Shown here piece after piece: positions 35,520 through 47,048 of a DNA stretch of 64,000 nt. Both the position numbers and the translations under genes were made by a program. Under the pieces are notes generated by a model. It saw only the letters and a program-made list of their open reading frames with translations. It searched no databases and was not told the origin of the DNA. This DNA comes from Massilia oculi. Lineage in GTDB: Bacteria; Pseudomonadota; Gammaproteobacteria; Burkholderiales; Burkholderiaceae_D. The stretch spans positions 4,712,001 to 4,776,000 of the forward strand of contig NZ_CP029343.1 in the NCBI RefSeq assembly GCF_003143515.1, written 5' to 3'. The number at the start of each line of letters is the position of its first letter. Position 1 is the stretch's first letter.

Positions 35520-36596
35520 TCACGCCAGCAGCGCCACCGCCTTCACCTGCGCCCACAGCGCAAGCCCCGGTTCCACACCCAGCTCGCGCCGCGAACGCTC
35601 GGTGATGTGCGCCAGCAGCGCGGTTTCGCCGATCTTCAGGCGCACCAGCACCTGGCCCGGCGCCGCCGCCGGGCCTACCGCGTCGACGACGGCCGGCAGG
35701 ATATTGGTGATGCTGCTGCCGCGCGGGCGCTCGAGCGCCAGGCTGACGTCGCGCGCATGGATGCGGCAGCGTACGCGGCTGCCGACGGCGGCGTCGCGCC
35801 GCCCCACCAGCAGCTCGCCGCCGGGGAAGGCCAAATGCGACAGGCCGTCGGCATCGCGCCCGGCGAGCACGGTCTCGATCATCACGCCGGCATCGTCATC
35901 GAAGTTCGCCGCCAGGTCGAGCCGCGCCAGCGTTTCGGAAAGCGGTCCGCTGGCCAGCACGCGTCCCTGTTCCAGCACCACCAGGTAGTCGGCCAGGCGC
36001 GCCACTTCGTCGGCCGAGTGGCTGACGTAGACCACCGGCAGCGCCAGCTCTTCGTGCAGGCGTTCGAGATAGGGCAGGATCTCCTGCTTGCGCTTCATGT
36101 CGAGCGCCGCCAGCGGTTCGTCCATCAGCAGCAGGCGCGGCGAAGCGAGCAGGGTGCGCGCGATCGCGGCGCGCTGGCGTTCGCCGCCCGACAGCGTGGC
36201 CGGACGCTGCTTCAGCAGGTGCTCGATGCCGAGCAGTTCGGTCACGGGCCCGATCTCGAAGCGGCGCGCCTCGCGCGGCAGGCGCTTGAGGCCGAACTCC
36301 AGGTTGGCGCGCACGTCCAGGTGCTCGAACAGGCTCGCCTCCTGGAACACGTAGCCGATGCCGCGCCGGTGGGTCGGCACGTACACGCCGCGCGCATCGT
36401 CCTGCCAGGTTTCGTCGCCGACGGCGATGACGGCGCCCGGCGCCCGTTCCAGTCCGGCCAGGATGCGCAGCAGCGTGGTCTTGCCCGAGCCGGAATGGCC
36501 GAACAGGGCGCTGACGCCGTGGTCAGGCAGGTCGAGGTCGGCGTCGAGGCTGAACGCGCCGCGATCGAGTCTTACCTTGATGCGTATGCCGCTCAT
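35520..36596 (-). CDS. modC: molybdate ABC transporter ATPase
   Basis: The protein has 358 residues starting at [13 protein letters not shown]; a longer frame running into modB is spurious. The ATPase domain has Walker [10 protein letters not shown], signature [15 protein letters not shown] and Walker [13 protein letters not shown]. After about residue 230 there is a C-terminal molybdate-binding (TOBE/MOP-like) domain with [14 protein letters not shown]. It energises ModB. Its ATG overlaps the modB stop by 4 bases. Confidence 0.95.
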   Translation of the reverse strand: MSGIRIKVRLDRGAFSLDADLDLPDHGVSALFGHSGSGKTTLLRILAGLERAPGAVIAVGDETWQDDARGVYVPTHRRGIGYVFQEASLFEHLDVRANLEFGLKRLPREARRFEIGPVTELLGIEHLLKQRPATLSGGERQRAAIARTLLASPRLLLMDEPLAALDMKRKQEILPYLERLHEELALPVVYVSHSADEVARLADYLVVLEQGRVLASGPLSETLARLDLAANFDDDAGVMIETVLAGRDADGLSHLAFPGGELLVGRRDAAVGSRVRCRIHARDVSLALERPRGSSITNILPAVVDAVGPAAAPGQVLVRLKIGETALLAHITERSRRELGVEPGLALWAQVKAVALLA

Positions 36597-37276
36597 CGCC
36601 GCGTCCCCCTGACCGATTGCGGGTAGACCGTGTACAGCACCAGCAGCACCACGAACGAGAACGCCAGCATGCCGCCGGCCAGCCAGTGGGCCTGCGTATA
36701 TTCCATCGCTTCCACGTGGTCGTAGATCTGGGTCGAGACCACGCGCGTCTTGTCGGGGATGTTCCCGCCGATCATGAGCACCACGCCGAACTCGCCGATG
36801 GTGTGGGCGAAGCCGAGGATGGCGCCGGTGACGAAGCCGGGCCGCGCCAGCGGCACCACCACCGACCAGAAGGTGTCCCAGGGCGTGGCGCGCAGGGTGG
36901 CCGCGACTTCCAGGGGGCGGGTGCCGACCGCTTCGAAGGCGTTGGTCAGGGGCTGCACCACGAAGGGCAGCGAATAGAAGACCGAGGCGATCACGAGGCC
37001 GGTGAAGGTGAACGACAGCGTGCCCAGGCCGAGGGCCTGGGTGGCCTGTCCGAGCGGGCCGTTGGGGCCCATCGCCAGCAGCATGTAGAAGCCGATCACG
37101 GTGGGCGGCAGCACCAGCGGCAGGGCCACCACCGCCCCGACCGCATGCCGCAGCCTGGAGTGCGTGCGCGCCAGCCACCAGGCCAGCGGCGTGCCGAGGA
37201 CGAGCAAGAGCAGGGTGACGACCGTGGCCAGCTTGAGCGTCAGCCAGATCGCGGCGAAATCCGAAGCATCCAGCAT
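36593..37276 (-). CDS. modB: molybdate ABC transporter permease
   Basis: This inner-membrane protein of 227 residues has about five transmembrane helices. It shows the ModB-typical [21 protein letters not shown] and the ATPase-contact loop [20 protein letters not shown]. It lies 4 bases after modA and overlaps modC. It forms the molybdate channel. Confidence 0.95.
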   Translation of the reverse strand: MLDASDFAAIWLTLKLATVVTLLLLVLGTPLAWWLARTHSRLRHAVGAVVALPLVLPPTVIGFYMLLAMGPNGPLGQATQALGLGTLSFTFTGLVIASVFYSLPFVVQPLTNAFEAVGTRPLEVAATLRATPWDTFWSVVVPLARPGFVTGAILGFAHTIGEFGVVLMIGGNIPDKTRVVSTQIYDHVEAMEYTQAHWLAGGMLAFSFVVLLVLYTVYPQSVRGTRR

Positions 37277-37280
37277 CCGG

Positions 37281-39225
<1,945 letters not shown>

Positions 39226-39292
39226 GTCCCACTCCTCGTATGCAAGGCTTGCAGCATAAGGATGGACCGGGGAGCCGGTCTTGACAACCCAT

Positions 39293-39322
39293 AAAAAAGC
39301 CCCGCCAGGGTGGCGGGGCTTT
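39293..39322 (-). terminator. intrinsic terminator of the M16 peptidase operon
   Basis: AAAGCCCCGCCA (39296-39307) pairs with TGGCGGGGCTTT (39311-39322). On the minus strand the hairpin is followed by a run of six T, directly downstream of the M16 gene that stops at 39344. It may also act weakly on the plus strand. Confidence 0.92.
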
Positions 39323-39343
39323 CAGGTCAGCATCTGCGCTGGA

Positions 39344-40753
39344 TTACTTGTCCTGCACCGTGAACGCGCCATACGGCTTGAGCTGTTCCTCGAGCCTGGA
39401 CGGATCGCCGACCACCACGATCGACTGGTTCTCGGGCGAGAAATACTTCCTTGCCACGGTGCGCACCTGCTCCGGCGTGACTTTCTGGATCTGTGGCACG
39501 TATTCGCCGAGGAATTCCGGCGGCAGGCCGACCAGCCAGTTGGCGGCCAGGGTATTGGCGACCGAGCGCTGCAGCTGGTTGCTGAGCAGGTAGCCGCCCG
39601 CGACATAGCGCTTGTTCATGTCCATCTCCTTGGCCGGCACGAGGTCGGCGCCAAGGCGCTTGTACTCCTTGAAGTATTCCTCCAGCGAGGCGCCCGTCAC
39701 TTCGTTGCGCACGTCGGCGCCGCCCACCATCATGCCGCCCGCACGGCTCATGCGCGCGCCGGCCGAAGCGCCATAGGTATACCCCTTTTCCTCGCGCAGA
39801 TTGGTGTTGATGCGGCTCGAGAAACCGCCGCCCAGGATGGTGCTGGTCAGGCGCAGCGGGATCTGGTCCGCCGCGCTGGCCGCGATGCCGGGGCTGCCCA
39901 GACGCAAGGTCGACTGCACGCTGCCATCGCGCGCGAGCAGGATGCGCGCCGGTTTCACGCCGGTCGCCACCGCCGGGGTGTCGGGCAGCGCCGCGCCGCC
40001 CGCCTTCCAGTCGCCGAAGGCGGCCCTGGCAAGCTTCATGGCCTCAGCCTCGGTGATGCGGCCGGTGACCACCAGCAGCGCGCGGTCGGGGCGGAAGCGC
40101 TTCGCGTGTTCCGTGCGCAGCATGCCGGCGCTGAAGGCATTGATCGACTCGACCGTCGGGTCGGTGCGGCCATACGGGTGGTCGCCATACACGGCCTTCT
40201 TGATCGCGCGCTCGGCGCGGAAGGTCGGCTGGGTCTCGGATACCCGCAGCGACTGCAGCGCATTGGCCTTGGCCAGCGCCACCTCGTTCTCGGGGAAGGA
40301 CGGCTGGCGCACGATCTCGGCCATCAGCTCCAGCATGCCGCTCGCCTGCGAGGCGAGGGCGTTGCCAGAGACGATGATGCCGTCGGCGGCCGGGCTGGCC
40401 GCCACTTCGCCGCCCATGCCCTGGGCCGCTTCGGCGATCGCGCGCGAATCGCGCTTGGCCGTGCCTTCGTTGAGCATGCCGGCCAGCATGGCGGCAAAGC
40501 CGCTCTGGTTCGGCGCGTCGGCCGCGAAGCCGGCCCCGCGCAGCGCCAGCACGTAGTCCACGCGCGGCAGGCCCTGGCGTGGCACGACCCAGACGGTCAG
40601 GCCGTTGGACAGGGTCTGCCTGGCGATCTTCGGCGCCGGGATCGATTTTTCCTGGCCGTAGGCGGGCATGCCGGATGGCGTCTTGGCGTCGGCGGAGTGG
40701 GCCGCCGGCGCGAAGGCGAACGAGATGGCAAGTGCGAGCATCAGTTTGTTCAT
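39344..40753 (-). CDS. M16 family peptidase-like protein, catalytically inactive subunit
   Basis: The protein has 469 residues with a signal peptide (cleavage near AAHSA). It has the M16 fold, but the zinc motif HxxEH is replaced by AAMLAGMLNEG, so it lacks metal ligands. It keeps the substrate-contacting Arg/Tyr region (FSSRINTNLREEKGYTYG) of non-catalytic partners. It lies 10 bases after an active M16 gene; the two probably form a periplasmic heterodimer, as in mitochondrial processing peptidase-like bacterial pairs. Confidence 0.9.
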   Translation of the reverse strand: MNKLMLALAISFAFAPAAHSADAKTPSGMPAYGQEKSIPAPKIARQTLSNGLTVWVVPRQGLPRVDYVLALRGAGFAADAPNQSGFAAMLAGMLNEGTAKRDSRAIAEAAQGMGGEVAASPAADGIIVSGNALASQASGMLELMAEIVRQPSFPENEVALAKANALQSLRVSETQPTFRAERAIKKAVYGDHPYGRTDPTVESINAFSAGMLRTEHAKRFRPDRALLVVTGRITEAEAMKLARAAFGDWKAGGAALPDTPAVATGVKPARILLARDGSVQSTLRLGSPGIAASAADQIPLRLTSTILGGGFSSRINTNLREEKGYTYGASAGARMSRAGGMMVGGADVRNEVTGASLEEYFKEYKRLGADLVPAKEMDMNKRYVAGGYLLSNQLQRSVANTLAANWLVGLPPEFLGEYVPQIQKVTPEQVRTVARKYFSPENQSIVVVGDPSRLEEQLKPYGAFTVQDK

Positions 40754-40763
40754 GATGCGCTCC

Positions 40764-42155
40764 TTATTTGGTGTTGGTGGTGGCCGACGCAGTCTTCGCT
40801 GCCTCGATCATGGCGGCCGGCTTGCGGTCGATGACGGTGCGGTTGGCCGGCACCAGATAGGTCTTGACCGCGCGCTGGATGTCGTTCGAGGTCACGCCCT
40901 CGATCCAGCCCGGGATCTTGTTGACCACATTGGCGTCGCCCCACAGGGTCTGCAGCTTGGCCAGGGTGTCGGCGCGGTTGACGAAGCTTTCCAGCTTGTT
41001 GTTCCAGTCGGCCAGCATGCGCGTCTTCACACGCTTGAGTGTCGCGTCGTCGACGCCGTCCTTCGCGATCTTCGCGATCTCTTCGTCCATCGCCTTGAGC
41101 ACGGCGTCGGCGCTGCTGTCGGGCTTGTACAGCGCGAACACGGTCATCAGCGTCGGGCCGTTGTATTCCCACGGACTGGTCAGGCCGAACATGGTGTCGA
41201 CGTTGAGGGCGATCTCGCGGCCCTTCACCAGGCCCTGGTAGAACAGCGAGGCATCGCCGCCGCCCAGCAGCTCGGCCAGCACCGCGATCGGCGCCTGGTC
41301 GCGGCTGCCGCGTTCCGGCACCTTCCAGGCCGCCGCGATGGCCGGCACCTGTGCCAGGGCGTCGCTTTGCTCAAGCCGTTTTTCGGCGGTATTGAGCGGC
41401 TCCGAGAAATCGGTGCCCTTCGGCACCGGGCGCGCCGCGATGCCGCCGAAGTATTTCTGGGCCAGCGCAAAGCCCTGCTGCGGCGTGATGTCGCCGGCGA
41501 TCGCCAGCACCGCGTTGTTGGGGCCGTAGTAGTCGCGGTGGAAGGCGCGCACGTCGTCCAGGCTGGCGTTTTCCAGGTCTTCGAAGCTGCCGTAGCCGTC
41601 GTGGTTGTTCTCCCATTTCTGGAAGGCGTGCTGGCTGATGTCGATCCACATGAAGCCGCCGTAGGGCTGGTTCTTGACGTTGACGCGGATCTCTTCCTTG
41701 ACCACGTCCTGCTGGTTCTTCAGCGTGGTGGGGTTGAAGTCGAGCGTCTTCATGCGGTCCGCTTCCAGCCACAGGATCGGCTCCAGGCTCGAGGCTGGCG
41801 CGGTCTCGATATAGTTGGTGAAGTCGGGACGGGTCGAGCCGTTGTTCCAGCCGCCGCCGGCGGTGATGGTGGTGTCGAACACGCCCTTCGGCGCGTTCGG
41901 CGTGCCCTGGAACATCAGGTGCTCGAACAGGTGGGCGAAGCCGGTGCGGTTGCGCGGCTCGAGGCGCATGCCGACGTGGTAAACCACCGAGACGCCGACG
42001 GTCGGCGAGCTGCGGTCTTCCGACACGATGACGGTCAGTCCGTTGTCGAGTTTCTTGGTATTGACCGGCAGGGTCCACTGGTCGCTCGGGGCGGCGAAGG
42101 CCGACATCGACAGGGTGAGCCCGGCCATCAGGACAGGTAATTGGCGCATGCGCAT
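40764..42155 (-). CDS. M16 family zinc metallopeptidase, active subunit
   Basis: The protein has 463 residues with a signal peptide (MRMRQLPVLMAGLTLSMSAF). The zinc motif HLFEH is intact in GFAHLFEHLMFQGT, with a distal Glu in VVKEEIRVN about 75 residues later. It is a periplasmic peptidase of the insulinase/pitrilysin family that probably degrades or trims peptides with its inactive partner. A second Met two codons in is an alternative start. In the 282-base gap before it, only the hairpin CGACGG/CCGTCG (42181-42199) and the next gene's promoter are visible. Confidence 0.93.
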   Translation of the reverse strand: MRMRQLPVLMAGLTLSMSAFAAPSDQWTLPVNTKKLDNGLTVIVSEDRSSPTVGVSVVYHVGMRLEPRNRTGFAHLFEHLMFQGTPNAPKGVFDTTITAGGGWNNGSTRPDFTNYIETAPASSLEPILWLEADRMKTLDFNPTTLKNQQDVVKEEIRVNVKNQPYGGFMWIDISQHAFQKWENNHDGYGSFEDLENASLDDVRAFHRDYYGPNNAVLAIAGDITPQQGFALAQKYFGGIAARPVPKGTDFSEPLNTAEKRLEQSDALAQVPAIAAAWKVPERGSRDQAPIAVLAELLGGGDASLFYQGLVKGREIALNVDTMFGLTSPWEYNGPTLMTVFALYKPDSSADAVLKAMDEEIAKIAKDGVDDATLKRVKTRMLADWNNKLESFVNRADTLAKLQTLWGDANVVNKIPGWIEGVTSNDIQRAVKTYLVPANRTVIDRKPAAMIEAAKTASATTNTK

Positions 42156-42353
42156 GGAAACCTCATGATGATTGTTGGGGCGACGGCAGCGAGCCGTCGG
42201 CGGCTCATCTTAGCGCAATGGCATGTTGATAAGTGGTCTTTTTATTGTGCCATCGCACGGCTTATGCCTGTCTATGCCGATCTCATGCAGACGGCATCCA
42301 TCCCCGGCGTGTGCATTTCGGGGGGCGAATCGTGCAGTTCGTCGCATCGGCCA

Positions 42354-42381
42354 TCGACCTGCTTGGCTTTCAGGCTATAGT
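42354..42381 (+). promoter_or_regulatory. candidate promoter for the GIN-domain gene
   Basis: TCGACC (42354-42359) and TATAGT (42376-42381) are 16 bases apart, about 57 bases before the start codon. The -10 is good, the -35 moderate. Confidence 0.4.
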
Positions 42382-42437
42382 TGCAACATGACAAGTCCCG
42401 GCGCAATGCCGGCGCAAGAATTTACTGGAGAGAATGG

Positions 42438-43226
42438 ATGAACCACCTGATCAAGCTGGGCGCCGCCATTGCCGTGCCGTGCGCCTTGTTCTTGGCGGCG
42501 ATCGGCGTCGCCGAGGCCGCGCCGGAGACGAGCACCGAGACCCGCCCGATCGATGCGCGCGTCGTGCGCGTCAAGCTTGAAGGGGTGGGCGACCTGAAGA
42601 TCCGGCAGGGGGCGACCCCGGCCCTGGTGCTTACCGGCGATGCGCGCCTGCTGTCGCGGACCACGACCTCGCAGAAAGGGGATACCCTGAACATCGAGAC
42701 CGAGGGCCGCAATTCCGGCTTCAGCTTCGGCCGCTCGTCCGGCCTGCAGGCCGAACTGGTGCTGCCGAACCTGCAGTCGGTGTCGTCGGAAAGCGTCGGT
42801 TCCACCGTCGTGAGCGGGTTCGCCGGGGAAACGCTGAGCATCAACCTCGATGGCGCCGGCTCGATGTATGTATCATCGTCGGAATACCGTACCATCAAGG
42901 CCAGCCTGGGCGGCGTCGGCAACCTCAAGATCCAGGGCGTGAACAGCGAGCACGTCGACCTGAGCCTGGGCGGCGCCGGCTATGTGACCCTGAGCGGGCG
43001 CAGCAAGAACCTCAGGGCCGAGCTCGGCGGATTGGGTGGGCTGGACGCACAAGCCTGCACGGTCGACTCGGTCACGCTGGACCTGTCCGGGCTCGGCAAC
43101 GCCACCGTCAACGCCCAGCGCAGCGCCAACCTCGCGCTGTCGGGCATGGGATCGGTGACGGTGTTCGGCAAGCCGGCCAATCGCAAGGTCGCCCTCGATG
43201 GCCTGGGCAAGGTCAACTGGAAATAA
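42438..43226 (+). CDS. GIN domain (DUF2807) secreted protein
   Basis: The protein has 262 residues starting at MNHLIKLGAAIA after GGAGAG, with a signal peptide ending near AEAA. The mature protein is a beta-helix-like repeat with regular Gly-rich turns (LEGVGDLKI, LDGAGSMYV, LGGVGNLKI, LGGAGYVTL, LSGLGNATV, LSGMGSVTV). This pattern is the GIN/DUF2807 signature of head, GIN and tail domains in Gram-negative secreted proteins. Function unknown. A Sel1-repeat gene follows 24 bases on, probably in the same transcript. Confidence 0.83.
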   Translation: MNHLIKLGAAIAVPCALFLAAIGVAEAAPETSTETRPIDARVVRVKLEGVGDLKIRQGATPALVLTGDARLLSRTTTSQKGDTLNIETEGRNSGFSFGRSSGLQAELVLPNLQSVSSESVGSTVVSGFAGETLSINLDGAGSMYVSSSEYRTIKASLGGVGNLKIQGVNSEHVDLSLGGAGYVTLSGRSKNLRAELGGLGGLDAQACTVDSVTLDLSGLGNATVNAQRSANLALSGMGSVTVFGKPANRKVALDGLGKVNWK

Positions 43227-43250
43227 CGATCCAGATTCTGTGCACGAGAC

Positions 43251-43874
43251 ATGAAAAAAATATTCCTTGTGACGCTGCTTGCCATCGGCCTGCAATTCGG
43301 CCTGCAGGCGAGCGCCCGGGCCGGCTTTGCGGAGGGCGCGAGCGCCTACAACGCCCGCAACTATGCGCTGGCATTGAAAGAAATCAGTCCGTTGGCCAAG
43401 GCCGGCAATCCCGACGCCCAGCACCTGCTGGGCCTGATGTACTACATGGGCCGTGGCGTCACGCGCGACTACAAGCAGGCCTTCGCCTGGCACCTGAAGG
43501 CGGCCGAGCGGGGCAAGGCCGACGCCCAGTACGTGGTCGGCGCCATGTACTACACCGGCAACGCCGTGCCGCAAGACCAGAAGCATGCGGTGAGCTGGTT
43601 TCGCAAGGCGGCCGAGCAGGGCAATCCCGACGCCCAGCATGCGCTGGGGCTGATGTACCGCTACAGCGTGGCCGGCGTGCCGCAGGATGCGGTGCTGGCC
43701 TATATGCTGTACAACCTGGCCGCGGCCGGCGGCCACCGCAACGCGGTCGAACAGCGCGCCGCGATCGGCAAGAAGATGACGCCGGAACAGATCGAAGAAG
43801 CCCAGGCCCTGTCGCGCACCTGGAAGGTGGGCACCGCCTTGCCGACCGCGTCGAAGACCGGCGGCAACACATGA
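43251..43874 (+). CDS. Sel1-repeat (TPR-like) secreted protein
   Basis: The protein has 207 residues with a signal peptide (cleavage near SARA). Three Sel1 repeats are clear: GNPDAQHLLGLMYYMGRGV, KADAQYVVGAMYYTGNAV and GNPDAQHALGLMYRYSVAGV. Such repeats form a helical solenoid for protein binding. It ends with a Lys/Thr-rich tail and stops 4 bases before a convergent gene. Confidence 0.88.
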   Translation: MKKIFLVTLLAIGLQFGLQASARAGFAEGASAYNARNYALALKEISPLAKAGNPDAQHLLGLMYYMGRGVTRDYKQAFAWHLKAAERGKADAQYVVGAMYYTGNAVPQDQKHAVSWFRKAAEQGNPDAQHALGLMYRYSVAGVPQDAVLAYMLYNLAAAGGHRNAVEQRAAIGKKMTPEQIEEAQALSRTWKVGTALPTASKTGGNT

Positions 43875-43878
43875 TCCT

Positions 43879-45189
43879 TCAACGGCGCAGCAGGTCCAGC
43901 GGCATCGCCTCGCCCAGCGCCGCGTGGCCGCGGTCGTTCGGGTGCAGGTGGTCGCCGCTGTCATAGGCCGGCAATAGCGTGCTCGGGCGCGCCGGGTCGC
44001 GCAGCACGCGGTCGGCGTCGAACACCGCATCGAACTCTCCGCCGCTGCGGATCCAGGCGTTCACCGCCTGGCGCAGCGCGTCCTTTTCAATCGAGTACAG
44101 CGCCGTGCCTTCGAACGGCGCCAGCGTTGCGCCGACCACCGCGATGCGCGCGGCGTGGGCGCGGGCGATCAGCTGGCGATAGCCGGTCACCAACTCTTCC
44201 AGCGTGACCGGATCGGCGGCCGAGCAGTTGCCGATATCCTCGATGCCGACCATCAGCACCAGCTGGCGCACGCCGCTGGTGGCCAGTACGTCGCGCTCGA
44301 AGCGCGCCAGGGCGCTGCGTCCGGCCAGCGGGTTGGCCGGGTCGTCGCGGAGCAGGCGGTTGCCGCCTATGCCGCGGTTGATCACGCCCGGACGCCCAGC
44401 GGCGTTGCGCTCGTCCTGCAGACGCCGCGTCAGCACGTCGGTCCAGCGCCGGTTGGCGTCATTGCTGCTGCGCGCGCCGTCGGTGAGCGCATCGCCCAGC
44501 ACGACGATGGCGCCTGTCGCGCCGTCGACCTCCAGCGCCGTCAGGAAGGGCCAGGCGGTGATCGTGCGCTGGACCGGCAGGCTGGCGCTGGCGGTATGGT
44601 CGCCGCTCGGCGACACATAGCCGGTCTGGCGCGCCTGGCTGTGCACGGTAGTCGCCTGCACGGCGCCCGGCAGGTACAGGCTGACGGCCACGTGCGCGAG
44701 CGGCGGCAGGTTCAGTTCGACCGGATCGGACAGCGCCGGCGCGCCGGCCGGGATCGTCACGCCGGCGTGTCCGCCAAAGGTCAGGGCGCGGTCGGTGCCG
44801 GGCGCGAGGTCCGAACCCTGGGCGCGCAGGCCGATGCGCGCCGCGCCGATCCGCAGCGGCGCCGCGCCCAGCTCGTTCGACAGGCGGATGCGCACGCGGT
44901 TGCCGCCCACGCTGGAGCGGACGATCAAACGCAGGGTCTGGTGATTGAAACCGTGCAGGCTGGCGTCCGGGGGAGGGCCGGCCGGCGCCGCGCCCCAGCT
45001 CGCGGTCCAATGGCTGGTGTCCCGGGATTGGCCCATGACCGGCTGGCCGGCCAGGGTGATGGCGGCGGCCAGCATGGCGCCGGCCAGCAGCAGGCGGCGC
45101 AGTGCAGGTGTGACACGGCGTGGTGAGAAACTGAGCTGTGGCAAAAGCCGGCGCGCGGCCGCGGCCAGGGCGGACAGGAAACGGTTCAT
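43879..45189 (-). CDS. SGNH/GDSL-fold secreted protein lacking the catalytic Ser and Asn
   Basis: The protein has 436 residues; MNRFLSALAA follows GAGGAG, and a long basic signal sequence ends near QPVMGQS. An N-terminal beta domain precedes an SGNH hydrolase domain (about 215-430). Block I reads VVLGDALTDG, so the nucleophile of GDSxTDG is Ala. Block II is intact (NRGIGGNRLL). Block III reads GIEDIG, so the Asn of GxND is Glu, while block V keeps Asp and His (DHLHPND). The DNA supports each codon. It looks like a fold-preserving pseudo-enzyme. A far longer frame through 47046 is antisense to the MYG1 gene and is not used. Confidence 0.85.
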   Translation of the reverse strand: MNRFLSALAAAARRLLPQLSFSPRRVTPALRRLLLAGAMLAAAITLAGQPVMGQSRDTSHWTASWGAAPAGPPPDASLHGFNHQTLRLIVRSSVGGNRVRIRLSNELGAAPLRIGAARIGLRAQGSDLAPGTDRALTFGGHAGVTIPAGAPALSDPVELNLPPLAHVAVSLYLPGAVQATTVHSQARQTGYVSPSGDHTASASLPVQRTITAWPFLTALEVDGATGAIVVLGDALTDGARSSNDANRRWTDVLTRRLQDERNAAGRPGVINRGIGGNRLLRDDPANPLAGRSALARFERDVLATSGVRQLVLMVGIEDIGNCSAADPVTLEELVTGYRQLIARAHAARIAVVGATLAPFEGTALYSIEKDALRQAVNAWIRSGGEFDAVFDADRVLRDPARPSTLLPAYDSGDHLHPNDRGHAALGEAMPLDLLRR

Positions 45190-45429
45190 GTGCAGCTCCT
45201 CGGGCGCCCATGCGATAGGCATGAGCTCGTAATGACAATCTAGCCTCGCCGGGCGATGTGGAAAAGATGGCAGGTGGCGGGTTCGTTGCGCGATATCGAA
45301 GCGCATATTGATTGCGATTCCAACAAGAAAATCCGAGCCATCTAAAGTTGGCGGTAAGCGATCTGGCGAACTGAGCGGAACGCCGATGCGGTCCAGCATG
45401 GGAGCGAACACATCGACAAGGAGGTGGAC

Positions 45430-45948
45430 ATGGCGGATGTTGAATTGACGATGACGACCCAGGTGCCGGTCTCGACACAGGAAGCCTGGGCCTGGTCGAC
45501 CTCGCTCCAGAGCGTACGCGCCGAGATGCGGCCCTTGCTGAAGCTCGTGTTTCCGAAAGGAATGACGGACATCGGCGCCAATACGATGCTCGGCAAGTCG
45601 CTGGGCCGCTGCCAGTTTTTGCTGTTCGGCTTGTTCCCGGTCGATATGTCGAAGTTGACGTTTACCGAAATCGTGCCGGGTCATCGCTTTGTCGAACAGT
45701 CGCAACTGCTCTCGATGCACGCCTGGCGCCACGAGCGCGTGATCACGCCGGCCCCGGACGGCCGCGGCGCCCTGATTACCGACCATGTGAAGTTCGCGCC
45801 CCGGTTCGCTGCTCCCGTCGTGCGCGCCATGGTGAAGCTGCTGTTCGCGCACCGCCACAAGATGCTCGCGCGTGCGCTCGGCGCTCAACCTCAGGAAATT
45901 GCCCAAAACAGAGATGGAAGGGCGCGCCGGGACAGGTCCGCGTGGTAG
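45430..45948 (+). CDS. SRPBCC (START/polyketide-cyclase-like) protein
   Basis: The protein has 172 residues; MADVELTMTT begins 5 bases after a strong AAGGAGG, which decides against the GTG two codons earlier. The sequence follows the SRPBCC pattern: an N-terminal strand and helix (VPVSTQEAWAWSTSLQSVR), central strands (VDMSKLTFTEIVPGHRFVEQ) and a long C-terminal helix (VVRAMVKLLFAHRHKMLARAL). Such folds bind hydrophobic ligands. Ligand and role are unknown. The tail after the helix is basic. The 240 bases upstream hold no other gene. Confidence 0.75.
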   Translation: MADVELTMTTQVPVSTQEAWAWSTSLQSVRAEMRPLLKLVFPKGMTDIGANTMLGKSLGRCQFLLFGLFPVDMSKLTFTEIVPGHRFVEQSQLLSMHAWRHERVITPAPDGRGALITDHVKFAPRFAAPVVRAMVKLLFAHRHKMLARALGAQPQEIAQNRDGRARRDRSAW

Positions 45949-46020
45949 GCTTCGGCTTCGACTCACTCGCGCGCGCCTGTCAATACAGTGACGATGGCGC
46001 GGCGACCATTTGGAGCATGT

Positions 46021-46971
46021 ATGTTGATTGCCACTCACGGCGGCAAATTCCACGCGGATGATGCGTGGGCGGTCGCCGTCCTGAAGGTGCTGTTCCCCGG
46101 GGCGGACATCGTCCGCACCCGCGAACAGGCCAGGATCGATGCCGCCGACTTCGCGATCGACGTCGGCGGGGTCTGGGACCCGGCCACGGGCCGCTTCGAC
46201 CACCACCAGAAGGAATTCGACGCCACCCGCGTGTCCGGCGTGCCCTATGCCAGCGCCGGCCTGGTCTGGCGCGAGTATGGCGCGCGCTGTGTCGCCGCCC
46301 TGGCCGAACACCATACCGGCGAGCGGCTGGCGGACGATACGGCCCAGCAGATCGCCTACGCGATCGATGCCGACATCGTGCAATACCTCGACCTGTCGGA
46401 CGTCGGCGTGGCCAAGAATGCGCCGGGCAGCTATGGCTTGTCGGCGGTGGTGTCCGGCTTCAATCCCGGCTGGCTCGACGAGCAGCGCCTGGGGTATGGC
46501 GAGGCGGTGGAGGTCTACCGCATGGGCCAGTTCATGCGCGCCGTCGAGTTCCTGACCGACATCATGGGCAATGCCGTGCGCTACCGTGTCGGCGCGATGC
46601 TGGCCGTGACCCAGGTGCGCCAGGCCGAGGTGCTCGAGGACGGCAAGCTGCTGTTCCTCAAGAATGCCGCGCTGCCCTGGAGCAGCGTGGTGCGCAAGGA
46701 GATGCCGAAGGTCCTGTTCGTCATCAGCCACAGCCTGACCGAACAGCGCTACATGCTGCACACGGTATCGGTCGACACCGAGAGCTTCGACGCCAGGGCC
46801 GACCTGCCGGAAGCCTGGGCCGGCCTGCGCGAAGCCGAGCTGGCGGCCGTGACCGGCGTCGAGGACGCGGTGTTCTGCCATACCGGCCGCTTCATCGCCG
46901 CCGCCCGCAGCTATGCGGGCGCCCTCACCATGGCGCGCCAGGCACTGGCGGCGGTAGAGTCGAGGGTATAA
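46021..46971 (+). CDS. MYG1 family protein (DHH-type phosphoesterase/exonuclease fold)
   Basis: The protein has 316 residues; the start MLIATHGGKFHADD is chosen because GGAG lies upstream and the family begins here. The metal-binding motifs are THGGKFHADDAWA near residues 5-17 and FDHHQKEF near 60-67. The latter is a DHH-type motif. The eukaryotic homologue MYG1/GAMP1 is a 3'-5' RNA exonuclease; the bacterial role is not established. It stands alone before the quinone oxidoreductase. Confidence 0.88.
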   Translation: MLIATHGGKFHADDAWAVAVLKVLFPGADIVRTREQARIDAADFAIDVGGVWDPATGRFDHHQKEFDATRVSGVPYASAGLVWREYGARCVAALAEHHTGERLADDTAQQIAYAIDADIVQYLDLSDVGVAKNAPGSYGLSAVVSGFNPGWLDEQRLGYGEAVEVYRMGQFMRAVEFLTDIMGNAVRYRVGAMLAVTQVRQAEVLEDGKLLFLKNAALPWSSVVRKEMPKVLFVISHSLTEQRYMLHTVSVDTESFDARADLPEAWAGLREAELAAVTGVEDAVFCHTGRFIAAARSYAGALTMARQALAAVESRV

Positions 46972-47048
46972 GGACGCGCACGGCGGCGCGCAAGCCGGCT
47001 CCGACTCCCGTACAATTACGGTTTTGCTAACACGGGGAGTAATCAACC

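Noticed and set aside
35520..37178. Apparent fusion of modB and modC in one frame
   Set aside because: Upstream of 36596 the frame reads an out-of-frame shadow of modB. The true modB frame overlaps the modC start by 4 bases.
43879..47046. 1055-codon open frame on the minus strand
   Set aside because: Only the last 436 codons (from 45189) look like a protein with a signal peptide and ribosome-binding site. The rest is antisense to the SRPBCC and MYG1 genes and has Arg/His/Gly-rich shadow composition.
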